Of a stretch of DNA of 10,689 nt, positions 4,300 to 10,689 are shown piece by piece; within the stretch, counting starts at the first letter, position 1, and every line of letters begins with the position of its first letter. The stretch lies in NCBI GenBank assembly GCA_003151275.1, contig PLXC01000064.1, positions 1-10,689 on the forward strand, read 5' to 3'. The DNA comes from Candidatus Melainabacteria bacterium (GTDB lineage: Bacteria > Cyanobacteriota > Vampirovibrionia > Obscuribacterales > Obscuribacteraceae). Below the pieces are notes generated by a model. That model was not told the DNA's origin. It worked only from the letters and a program-made list of their open reading frames with translations, and ran no database searches. Made by a program: the position numbers and the translations under genes.

Positions 4300-6549
4300 C
4301 TATTTACGCGGCTTTGACTTCTTAGTTGAGGCGGTTTTAGCTTTGCCACCCCTGACTTTTGCTTTGGATGCCGCGGCGCGCACCTTCTTAACTGACTCTT
4401 CTCGCTGTTCGCTCACACTTTCAATATCCGAGGACTGTGCGGATTCTGATGCTTCGCTCACACTTTCAATATCCGATGCCTGAACGGATTCTTCTGGTTG
4501 CAAATTATCAGAGGGAACAACTTGATCTAGAGCTGGTGCCTCGGGATTAGGTGGTTCGCTCGTCAGCGCTTCTGCTGGCGATACAAACACAGCCTGCAAT
4601 GAATTGAAGGTTATCGCGTTTCGTTTGCGAACACGTTTCTTATCCTCTTGGTCGTGGGCTTCCTGGGGCAAGTCATCTTCAGTGATTGCTGGAATTTCTT
4701 CAGCCGTTTCCACCTCTGCCACAATCGATAAAACCGGCTCAGGCTCAAGCTCAGGCTCAAGCTCAGGCTCAGGCTTAGGCGCGGGAATGGCTGCTTTTGC
4801 TATCTTAAGTCGATCACGCCCGTAACCGAAAGCCAATTGAGGCACATCAACCTCGACTGACACCGCAGGCGGTGCAACAGCTGCTTCCAAAGGCACTTCA
4901 ACCTCCGGCTCTCCAAGAGCCCCCTTAGCGGAATGCAGGCGGGCAGCAGCTGCATGCTTCTCATCTTCCGCGAAATCGTCGTTATCGAAAATGTCCACCG
5001 TACGTGAAACATCGCCAACATAAAAGGAGTCATCGACCTCGTCCTCGATAAACATTTGCATGTTGGCGGACACTGTTACAGCCAATTCAAGATTTACCGA
5101 CTCCAGCGCCTCATGAATTTCAGCACCACCCTTGATATCACAAAGAACGCTGATCGCCTCGTCAGGATTTAGTTCCAACTTTCGCAGCGCCTCAGAACAG
5201 ATTGACGCCGCCAGAACGGCTTTAGCATCAGCCAATCCCAGCACTTCAATCAATTTGATCGCTTTTGTTTCATCTCTAAGTGCATTTGTAATAGCAACAA
5301 TTATGTCTTCCCGATCAAAATAACCAGACTCGATAAGCAGCTCTACCAAGGGACTGAATTGTTCAAGACTTGAATCACTGGCCTGACCAACATCGGGGTG
5401 TTCGGACTCTGTCGTCACTGCTGGTGGGGGCAAATCATCAATGTCTTCAGGCGAGAGTAATGGTTCAAAAGCCGGATGCACCAAAGGTTCAAAAGTATCC
5501 GCTAAGCGATCGGTTGTTTTCCCGTCAAAGGTCTTAGCGAAGTTTCCTTGCACCACTTCGATCGGACGACTCGTCTCATCTGGACTTCTATAACGCGGTT
5601 CTTCGACCACAGACAGCGGAGCAGACATCGGTGGCGTTTGAGACTCGACATCGGCCGGATCGAAGCTTTGTGATTGAACAAACGCAGTCCAAGAAGCTGC
5701 CTGCTGCTCAGGTAGCGGTGGCGGCGAAGACACTTCTGGAACGGGGTTGCGTTGCTGAAACATAGAAAGGACATCATTTATTGAATGAGATGCTGTCTGA
5801 GACGATTCGACATAAGCAGGCGCAGGCGCTGGTGGCGTCGAAGCGGAAGCATTGTAAGACTGCTGGGCTTGCTGCTGCGGTTCGTAAATTTCAAACGAAT
5901 GCATTAATTCCTGCGACACGAATACGGGCGTTTGGCTGACTTCCTGTGGTCTCATAACTGGAGTTTGAGATATCGGATCGTTGTTGAGCGAATCCTGCGC
6001 TCTCCGCCATGTGTAATAGGTCTTACGAATTTCATCGATAGCTGCTGCCTCTTGCAAAACACCGGCAGTTATATCGGCTAACATCGTGTTCAAAATTGGA
6101 ATCAGCGACGGAGAAATTGCATTTTGCTTGACGAGCAGATCCCCCAGTGACACATTCGCTCTGAGGCTCGTCATCAGCGCCTCTTCCAACATCTCACCGG
6201 GAATGATGGCAGCGTCTGCCAGCAGTTCGGCAAGGTCGACAGTAGCGGTTCCGTACTTAGGAACCACATCTAAAGCCTCAAGAGCATCTTCAAAGGGCAT
6301 CTGATGCTGGGAGGCTACTGTCAATGCCTGACAGGCAACCTCAACAGTAAGCAGTTCTTCTCTGATCAATTGTTGGGCCACAAGCGCGCAATCCAAGTCG
6401 TGCTCAGACAGGCAACCTGACATAATTAGCACCCGACCGAACTGCAAAGACATACGCTTTGCCAGTGTCTCAGCCACGGATAAATCAACACCTGTTACCA
6501 CGCCGGCACGAACGAGAAGCTCGCCTATCTTTATGACGTTGTCGCTCAC
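4300..6549 (-). CDS. Large multidomain protein with tandem MshEN-like repeats and a basic tail
   Basis: A 749-residue cytoplasmic protein with no signal peptide or membrane segment. Residues about 7-160 hold four copies of a 24-residue pattern starting at 7, 36, 105 and 134, paired at an exact 29-residue offset. The copy at 36-59 keeps G3, L6, G10, L17, L21 and Q24 of the MshEN/GspE N-terminal motif known to bind cyclic di-GMP, although R1 is Q and L2 is F. A third, weaker pair begins near 400 and 429. A Pro/Gln/Ser-rich linker fills 185-395. Residues 500-640 are acidic with a Glu-Pro repeat, and the last 30 are Lys/Ala/Arg-rich like a histone H1 tail. No ATPase core of the GspE type is present. 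I chose GTG 6549 (AAGGG 5 bases upstream) over a TTG at 6594 that adds 15 residues with poor support. It is first in a minus-strand operon with the TPR lipoprotein. Confidence 0.75.
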   Translation of the reverse strand: MSDNVIKIGELLVRAGVVTGVDLSVAETLAKRMSLQFGRVLIMSGCLSEHDLDCALVAQQLIREELLTVEVACQALTVASQHQMPFEDALEALDVVPKYGTATVDLAELLADAAIIPGEMLEEALMTSLRANVSLGDLLVKQNAISPSLIPILNTMLADITAGVLQEAAAIDEIRKTYYTWRRAQDSLNNDPISQTPVMRPQEVSQTPVFVSQELMHSFEIYEPQQQAQQSYNASASTPPAPAPAYVESSQTASHSINDVLSMFQQRNPVPEVSSPPPLPEQQAASWTAFVQSQSFDPADVESQTPPMSAPLSVVEEPRYRSPDETSRPIEVVQGNFAKTFDGKTTDRLADTFEPLVHPAFEPLLSPEDIDDLPPPAVTTESEHPDVGQASDSSLEQFSPLVELLIESGYFDREDIIVAITNALRDETKAIKLIEVLGLADAKAVLAASICSEALRKLELNPDEAISVLCDIKGGAEIHEALESVNLELAVTVSANMQMFIEDEVDDSFYVGDVSRTVDIFDNDDFAEDEKHAAAARLHSAKGALGEPEVEVPLEAAVAPPAVSVEVDVPQLAFGYGRDRLKIAKAAIPAPKPEPELEPELEPEPVLSIVAEVETAEEIPAITEDDLPQEAHDQEDKKRVRKRNAITFNSLQAVFVSPAEALTSEPPNPEAPALDQVVPSDNLQPEESVQASDIESVSEASESAQSSDIESVSEQREESVKKVRAAASKAKVRGGKAKTASTKKSKPRK
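4408..4497. repeat. 45-bp tandem duplication inside the MshEN-like gene
   Basis: Two adjacent 45-bp units (4408-4452 and 4453-4497) share an identical first 24 bases, and their remaining 21 bases are related (both contain GGATTCT). The unit is in frame and gives two copies of a 15-residue Ser/Glu-rich segment containing S-D-I-E-S-V-S-E just before the basic tail. The duplication looks fairly recent, since synonymous positions in the 24-bp core have not diverged. Confidence 0.85.
4736..4779. repeat. Short hexamer/12-mer repeat coding for a Glu-Pro/Glu-Leu tract
   Basis: A run of GGCTCA and AGCTCA hexamers, arranged as a 12-bp period in the middle, fills 4736-4779. On the minus strand it encodes alternating Glu-Pro and Glu-Leu residues in the acidic part of the MshEN-like protein. 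Such Glu-Pro tracts form stiff extended spacers; the DNA could change length by slippage without breaking frame because the unit is 6 bp. Confidence 0.8.
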
Positions 6550-6789
6550 CGTTGCCCTTACTCCCAAACCAGCTATAGACCATATACACAGCAATCACAA
6601 AAAGTGAACATGCAGCAAATGATTTTCAGCCAAGATCAAAAAAATTGTAATTCGGTCACAATACTCCAAGTAATGCTACTAGCCAAAGTAGGTTGTCAGC
6701 TCAATTTGCCGTTGGATTTATATGTTCATTGGGTAAGTCAAAAAAGGCTCGACTGTAACCGGGCCTGCCAAGTGCGAGGACTAGCCTGA
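6550..6789. other. Divergent intergenic region between the MshEN-like and GGDEF-like genes
   Basis: This 240-bp region should carry promoters for both flanking genes. A small symmetric element, TCAC-AAAAA-GTGA, lies at 6595-6607, close to the minus-strand gene. AT-rich segments at 6640-6670 and 6710-6730 include TTGTCA with loosely matching -10 candidates (ATTTAT/TATATG) 17-20 bp away on the plus strand, but none is convincing. The plus gene has a clear Shine-Dalgarno GAGGA at 6776-6780. An open frame starting with GTG at 6604 ends with TGA directly before the ATG at 6790; I do not treat it as a gene. Confidence 0.5.
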
Positions 6790-8100
6790 ATGCCACTACA
6801 TGATTCATTTAAGCCACCGGGCGGTCCGACTGCGCCTATGAAGTTGGCCAAGATGTCAGCCGTTCCGACTGCTGACGACCTAAGTTTTGCCCTCTCGCTT
6901 GCTGTCAAAAATCCGAAAAATATAGTTGAACTACCCTGGAAAAGCGCCAACAGTCCAAACAGTTACATCATCAAAGTTACTTGCAGTCAGAGCTTGGAGG
7001 AACCAACCTGGTTCTTGCATGTTGGCGGTGATGAGGATCAGCCGGTACTTTGGAACTACGATACGGCCGATGCGACCTTAATTCACAGTCTTGTCACCGC
7101 TGAATGTGAGCGCACAACTTATACAGCTCCATTGGACCAGGAGATCACTTCATTTCCCGTTGAGGTCCAGCTAGCAAGTTTACCTGGAAACGGGGGTCCC
7201 GAGCCTTATTTGCCTAGAGAACACGAACAACCGATTCCGTCCTTTTCCAGTGCAGCAGGCCGCCCAGCCTTCGATACGAGCTTGAACTGGAATGACCAAA
7301 GCGCACCAAGTTCGCAGCATTCTTCTCAGCCGGCGCTTCAGGAACCGCCCACACCTTTCTCGGCGCTATCACAAATGACAGCGCCTGCGCCGATGCCAAC
7401 CCCTCAAATGCAGAAGGCGCCATCGCCACAACCGCCCTTTAGTCCACAGCTTCCGGAAATACCAGCTCCCTCAGCAACCAACCAGGCTTCACAACTAATG
7501 ACAAACTCAGACCCATCACGCTCCGCCAATGTCGCTACCGCCACCAAACCGACGCTGCCGGCGCCGATCGATTTGGACAGGTCCGCTGTTGACAGCATGT
7601 ACAAGAGCTTTACAAACGCCGACACTGGCTTCATCTCACACGCCGCGTTCCTCTTTTTCTTAGTGAACGAATTCAATCGCTACCAAAAAGATCCAAAGCC
7701 ACTGTCTGTAGTGCGTTTTGATTTATGCATCAAGCCAATCAATTCGGAAAGCACCATCACTCCTGTGCCGCAACGGGCTCTCAAAGAGGCTGGTAAGAGA
7801 ATCTTTTCAGTGATGCGGCCGCTCGATTGGGTAGCTCACTATGAGCAAGAATTCGCCATTTTGATGCCCTTCACAGCAAGAGCGGAGGCGGGTCAACTCA
7901 CCCAGGCAATTGCCAATGCTATTTCTGTTGCAGACCTGGTACCAGGGCTAGAAACAAAGATGGTCGGAATCTCATTTGGAGTGGCTTCCATGCCCGAAGA
8001 TTGCTCACATCCAGGCATTCTGTTAGCCGCTGCCCAAGATGCGAAGAACCGCGCTCGAAAGTCTGGCGTTCCTGTTATGCTCTTCAATGATTCGAACTAA
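6790..8100 (+). CDS. Protein with a degenerate, catalytically inactive GGDEF domain
   Basis: A 436-residue soluble protein. Residues about 25-120 form an alpha/beta domain I cannot name. Residues 135-262 are a Pro/Ser/Gln-rich linker. Residues about 279-433 follow the GGDEF (diguanylate cyclase) fold: an N-terminal helix with F-x-x-x-L-V-N-E-F-x-R-Y, a strand V-V-R-F-D, then D-W-V-A-H-Y, a strand F-A-I-L-M-P, V-G-I-S-F-G-V-A and a final A-K-N-R-A-R-K-S-G. Where active enzymes have R-Y-G-G-D-E-F, this one reads H350-Y-E-Q-E-F355, one residue short and lacking both glycines and the catalytic aspartate. It should not make cyclic di-GMP and more likely binds nucleotide or a partner. ATG 6790 is supported by GAGGA 9 bases upstream and by an in-frame TGA immediately before it. 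It is divergent from the MshEN-like gene, with the efflux genes following on the same strand. Confidence 0.8.
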   Translation: MPLHDSFKPPGGPTAPMKLAKMSAVPTADDLSFALSLAVKNPKNIVELPWKSANSPNSYIIKVTCSQSLEEPTWFLHVGGDEDQPVLWNYDTADATLIHSLVTAECERTTYTAPLDQEITSFPVEVQLASLPGNGGPEPYLPREHEQPIPSFSSAAGRPAFDTSLNWNDQSAPSSQHSSQPALQEPPTPFSALSQMTAPAPMPTPQMQKAPSPQPPFSPQLPEIPAPSATNQASQLMTNSDPSRSANVATATKPTLPAPIDLDRSAVDSMYKSFTNADTGFISHAAFLFFLVNEFNRYQKDPKPLSVVRFDLCIKPINSESTITPVPQRALKEAGKRIFSVMRPLDWVAHYEQEFAILMPFTARAEAGQLTQAIANAISVADLVPGLETKMVGISFGVASMPEDCSHPGILLAAAQDAKNRARKSGVPVMLFNDSN

Positions 8101-8228
8101 GCGCAGAGTACACAAATTCTGCACATCGCCTAGCTAAAATGTCGTGAGCTGATCATGGCAAGTCGTAAATCATGCAGTCATTTCCCATTCGGGCGATTAA
8201 GTTCGCCTTCAGTGCTATTCAAGGTGCA
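8101..8228 (+). other. Intergenic leader before the membrane fusion protein gene
   Basis: This 128-bp gap has a weak stem GCAGA/TCTGC (8103-8122) just after the GGDEF gene, without a T run. A tighter stem GGCGA (8192-8196)/TCGCC (8203-8207) with a 6-base loop lies 21 bases before the chosen start. No consensus promoter is seen. If the upstream ATG at 8172 were used, part of this region would be coding. Confidence 0.35.
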
Positions 8229-9542
8229 ATGAAGTTCAGGATAAATAGCCTTGTCGTCGCCCTCGGCATCGGCATCTTGCCACTGGCGCTAGCTGGTTGT
8301 GAAACCGGTCAGTCGCATCCGATTGCACCGACAGACGTGGTAAGCCACGTGGTGGAAAAGACTGGGGCCGATATCATCGACCTCTCTTCAGAAGCACAAA
8401 AATTAGTGGGTCTCCAATACGGACACACTGAAAACAGGGTGCTTGACCTCGCCGTCAAGTGCAATGGTGAAGTTTTAGCAGACGCCAATTTGATGAGGCA
8501 CGTTACAACGCCTGTAACAGGAAGGATCGTCGACGTTCTCGTAAGCATCGGCGACCATATAGGAGAAGGAAAAACACTTCTCAATATTCGCAGTACTGAT
8601 ATTGAACAGATGGAATCGGATTTATTGCAAAACGAAGGACAAGTGCATGCCGACCTTAAACGCGACCTTCTGCAAATCGATTCAGATTTAGCTACAGTTA
8701 GCGAAGGCAAAAAACTTTCAGAAAGCACATTCAATCGATTGAAGAATCTAGTGGAAGAAAAAATCGCCTCACAAGCGGATTTTGAAGCCGCTAGAACCGC
8801 CCTTGAAAAAGACAAAATCAACCTTGAGTCTCTGAAGCGCAAGCGGGAAGCCACTATCAGCTTATCTAGCGAACGCATGCGCCTAATAACCGAGCCCATG
8901 AAGCAGAAGCTCCGACTGCTAGGCGTTGCGGATAACGCACTTGTAAAGCTGCTGCGCACCAGGCAAATTGATCCTGTCATTCCCCTTCTGGCGCCGGAAA
9001 GCGGCATAATATCTGATCGCTTAGTTAACGTAGGTGAACTAGTAGATCCGAGCAAACCGCTTTTTACAATCGGAGATTTCCACGACGTCTGGCTAAAGGC
9101 GGATGTTTACGAGCAAGATGTATCTAAAGTGCATGAAGGTCAACCAATTGAATTAGAGGTAGACAGTTTGCCCGGTCATAAATTTGCCGGACGATTGAAC
9201 TTCGTAGCCGATTCATTGACACCTGAAAGTCGCACTCTGTCAGTTCGCGCTGAGGTTCCGAATCCAGGCGGCAAACTAAAACCGAAGATGTTTGCTCGCA
9301 TGCGCATCTTAGTTGGCGAGCATAAAGTACTGACAATTCCAAAGGCTGCCGTGCAGGACGCCGGCACTGACAAGGTAGTTTATATACCCATTGCACTTGG
9401 TAAATTTGAGGAACGTAAAGTTAAACTAGGCACCGAAAGTGGTGACTATATAGAAGTGTTATCAGGCATACGTCAGGGTGACAAAATCGTCACCAAGGGC
9501 AGCTTTGATTTAAGAGCCGAGTCACTGAGGCAATCAGGATAA
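8229..9542 (+). CDS. RND efflux membrane fusion lipoprotein (HlyD/CzcB/CusB family)
   Basis: A 437-residue periplasmic adaptor that links an inner-membrane RND pump to an outer-membrane channel. Residues 1-23 are a signal peptide and the lipobox L-A-G-C24 gives a lipid anchor. The domains then follow family order: first lipoyl half (about 92-120, with T-P-V-T-G-R-I and G-D-x-I-x-x-G), an alpha-helical coiled-coil hairpin (about 121-215), second lipoyl half (about 244-271, A-P-x-S-G-I-I and V-x-x-G-E-L-V), a beta-barrel (about 275-350), and a membrane-proximal domain ending in I-R-Q-G-D-K-I-V-T-K-G. No His- or Met-rich metal-binding extension is seen. I chose ATG 8229 because AAGG lies 4 bases upstream and the signal peptide then begins properly; ATG 8172 would add 19 residues and lacks a Shine-Dalgarno. 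The RND pump gene starts 96 bp downstream, as in czcBA-type operons. The substrate cannot be read from this protein. Confidence 0.9.
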   Translation: MKFRINSLVVALGIGILPLALAGCETGQSHPIAPTDVVSHVVEKTGADIIDLSSEAQKLVGLQYGHTENRVLDLAVKCNGEVLADANLMRHVTTPVTGRIVDVLVSIGDHIGEGKTLLNIRSTDIEQMESDLLQNEGQVHADLKRDLLQIDSDLATVSEGKKLSESTFNRLKNLVEEKIASQADFEAARTALEKDKINLESLKRKREATISLSSERMRLITEPMKQKLRLLGVADNALVKLLRTRQIDPVIPLLAPESGIISDRLVNVGELVDPSKPLFTIGDFHDVWLKADVYEQDVSKVHEGQPIELEVDSLPGHKFAGRLNFVADSLTPESRTLSVRAEVPNPGGKLKPKMFARMRILVGEHKVLTIPKAAVQDAGTDKVVYIPIALGKFEERKVKLGTESGDYIEVLSGIRQGDKIVTKGSFDLRAESLRQSG

Positions 9543-9638
9543 TTCAACTGAATTCAAAATGTCTAGTCGCTAAATTCTTCGATCAGCTGAGCGCGTCTTC
9601 GCACAACACTTTTTATTTGATCCACTAAAGAGGTGCAC
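9543..9638 (+). promoter_or_regulatory. Short intercistronic spacer with strong ribosome binding site
   Basis: The 96 bp between the fusion protein and pump genes shows no terminator hairpin, consistent with co-transcription. AAAGAGG at 9627-9633, followed by a 5-base spacer, is a near-ideal Shine-Dalgarno and selects TTG 9639 as the pump start. Confidence 0.6.
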
Positions 9639-10689
9639 TTGATCTTTCGATTTGTTCTAAGCAAGCCTCAATTGATAGTTTGCCTGACACTTATTTTGAT
9701 GGCATTCGGCGTCAACGCGTATCAAAATCTACCCTTAGAAGCCTATCCTGACGTGGCCAATATGCAGGTCAGGGTGATCACGCAAGTTCCCGGAAAAGCC
9801 GCTGAAGAAGTCGAGCGACTTGTAACTATTCCGCTAGAAAAAGAACTAAATGGAATACCTCGTTCCGAACCTTCTCGATCAATTTCAATTTTTGGATTGT
9901 CGGTTATTACGATCATTTTTGAAGATGGTGTCGATCCTTATGTCGCCAGACAGCAAGTTTTAGAACGCGTATCTCAAGCATCTGTACCCAGCAACGTGCA
10001 ACCAATGCTGGATCCTAATGCCAGTCCCTGCGGAGAAGTTTTCAGATATACGTTGGACGGAAAAAAATGGTCTTCGATGGCGCGCAAAGCTTTTCAAGAT
10101 TGGGTTTTAGTTCGAAAATTCAAATCAGTTCCGGGAATTGTTGACGTCACAGGATTTGGTGGCCCGACAAAAATTTATCAAGTTGAGCTTGATCCCAATC
10201 GCTTAAGAGCGCTTGGTTTGACGCAGTCTCAGGTGTCCGATTCGATCGCGCAATCTAACGGATCCACAGGCGGCAGTTTCATCGTACGCAATGACCAGAA
10301 CTTCATGATTCGTGGGATTGGACTGCTTCGGTCAACTGATGACATTTCAAATGTCGTCATCTCCACTAATACTGAAGGAACACCGGTGCGAGTGCGCGAT
10401 GTGGCTACGGTCACGATCGGCGAAGCTGTACGCAAAGGTCAGGTCGGCCTGAACGATCAAGACGACGTCGTCGAAGGCATCGTCTTGATGCGACGCGGGG
10501 AAAATCCATCGATAGCAATCGAGAATATTCACAATGCCTGGAAAGACATCACATCTAGTTTAGAGCCCGGTATGCGCCTCGAACCACTGTACGATCGCAC
10601 CTTGCTTGTGCGGCACACCATGGACACTATCAGTCACAACGTCGTCGAAGGCATTGTCCTGGTAGTCGTTATCCTGATGCTCTATCTGT
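9639..10689 (+). CDS. CzcA/CusA-like heavy-metal-type RND efflux pump, 3' end beyond the window
   Basis: The first 350 codons of an inner-membrane proton-driven RND transporter; family members run about 1,020-1,070 residues, so two-thirds is missing. Residues 11-28 are TM1. The porter-domain signatures of the HME subfamily are clear: E34-A-Y-P-D near the start, V-P-G-x-A-x-E-E-V-E-R-L-V-T-I-P-L-E (49-67), S-I-S-I-F-G-L-S (81-88), A-R-Q-Q-V-L-E-R (103-110), and the start of TM2 at about 336-350. The usual T-G-L-G-E segment reads S-P-C131-G-E. The charged residues in TM4 that separate metal classes lie outside the window, so zinc/cobalt, copper/silver or another substrate cannot be assigned. 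The start is TTG at 9639: AAAGAGG (9627-9633) lies 5 bases upstream, whereas the in-frame GTG at 9633 overlaps that site. It forms an operon with the fusion protein 96 bp upstream. Confidence 0.92.
   Translation, partial: MIFRFVLSKPQLIVCLTLILMAFGVNAYQNLPLEAYPDVANMQVRVITQVPGKAAEEVERLVTIPLEKELNGIPRSEPSRSISIFGLSVITIIFEDGVDPYVARQQVLERVSQASVPSNVQPMLDPNASPCGEVFRYTLDGKKWSSMARKAFQDWVLVRKFKSVPGIVDVTGFGGPTKIYQVELDPNRLRALGLTQSQVSDSIAQSNGSTGGSFIVRNDQNFMIRGIGLLRSTDDISNVVISTNTEGTPVRVRDVATVTIGEAVRKGQVGLNDQDDVVEGIVLMRRGENPSIAIENIHNAWKDITSSLEPGMRLEPLYDRTLLVRHTMDTISHNVVEGIVLVVVILMLYL

Noticed and set aside
4124..4483. Plus-strand open frames across the minus-strand TPR and MshEN-like genes.
   Set aside because: They overlap strongly supported coding regions and encode no recognisable domain.
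5513..5540. A-K-T-F-D-G-K-T in the MshEN-like protein fits the Walker A consensus.
   Set aside because: It sits in a low-complexity Pro/Ser-rich linker with no neighbouring strand, Walker B or ATPase core, so a chance match is far more likely.
6604..6789. A 61-residue open frame starting with GTG and ending directly before the ATG at 6790.
   Set aside because: It has no Shine-Dalgarno, no recognisable domain, and occupies the region needed for two divergent promoters; the flush stop/start is probably coincidental.
7021..7040. The string V-G-G-D-E-D at residues 78-83 of the GGDEF-like protein looks like a GGDEF active site.
   Set aside because: It lies in the N-terminal domain, far from the residues that form the GGDEF fold, and has D instead of F at the end; the true signature position is at residues 350-355.
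8309..9055. A 248-codon open frame on the minus strand.
   Set aside because: It lies wholly inside the membrane fusion protein gene, whose domains are clear, and its serine/arginine-rich translation is typical of an antisense shadow.

Overview
The window looks like a bacterial chromosome segment from a Gram-negative-type (two-membrane) organism. Two genes carry lipobox signal peptides and one pair encodes an RND efflux system, which spans two membranes. Base composition is moderate and uneven, and start codons include ATG, GTG and TTG behind recognisable Shine-Dalgarno sequences. The taxon cannot be fixed from sequence alone. The mix of TPR lipoprotein, VWA protein, MshEN-like repeats and a degenerate GGDEF protein in long proline/glutamine-rich proteins recalls uncultivated lineages such as Melainabacteria/Obscuribacterales, but that is a low-confidence impression.

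Layout. (1) 1-810: the 3' part of a G+C-rich gene of unknown function (about 61% G+C in the first 180 bases) with strong C-ending codon preference, closed by a very strong terminator. It looks foreign (phage-like) or could come from a chimeric join. (2) 811-1116: AT-rich non-coding DNA with a perfect TATAAT inside an inverted repeat and seven perfect copies of an 8-bp tandem repeat. (3) 1117-1398: a small zinc-ribbon protein. (4) 6549 down to 1451, minus strand: a 749-residue protein with tandem MshEN-like motifs, a TPR lipoprotein starting 36 bp after it, a large hairpin, then a secreted VWA-domain protein. (5) 6790-8097, plus strand, divergent from block 4: a protein with a catalytically dead GGDEF domain. 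(6) 8229-10689: a lipoprotein membrane fusion protein and the first 350 codons of its CzcA/CusA-like RND pump, which runs off the window.

How they may work together. Blocks 4 and 5 face each other across a 240-bp intergenic region. One side has a scaffold built from the repeat that binds cyclic di-GMP in MshE/GspE-type ATPases, without an ATPase domain. The other has a GGDEF protein that has lost its active site. This suggests, as inference only, a nucleotide-sensing or protein-interaction module without synthetic activity, linked to a TPR lipoprotein and possibly to the exported VWA protein. Block 6 is a conventional heavy-metal-type tripartite efflux operon; no outer-membrane channel gene is seen before the window ends.
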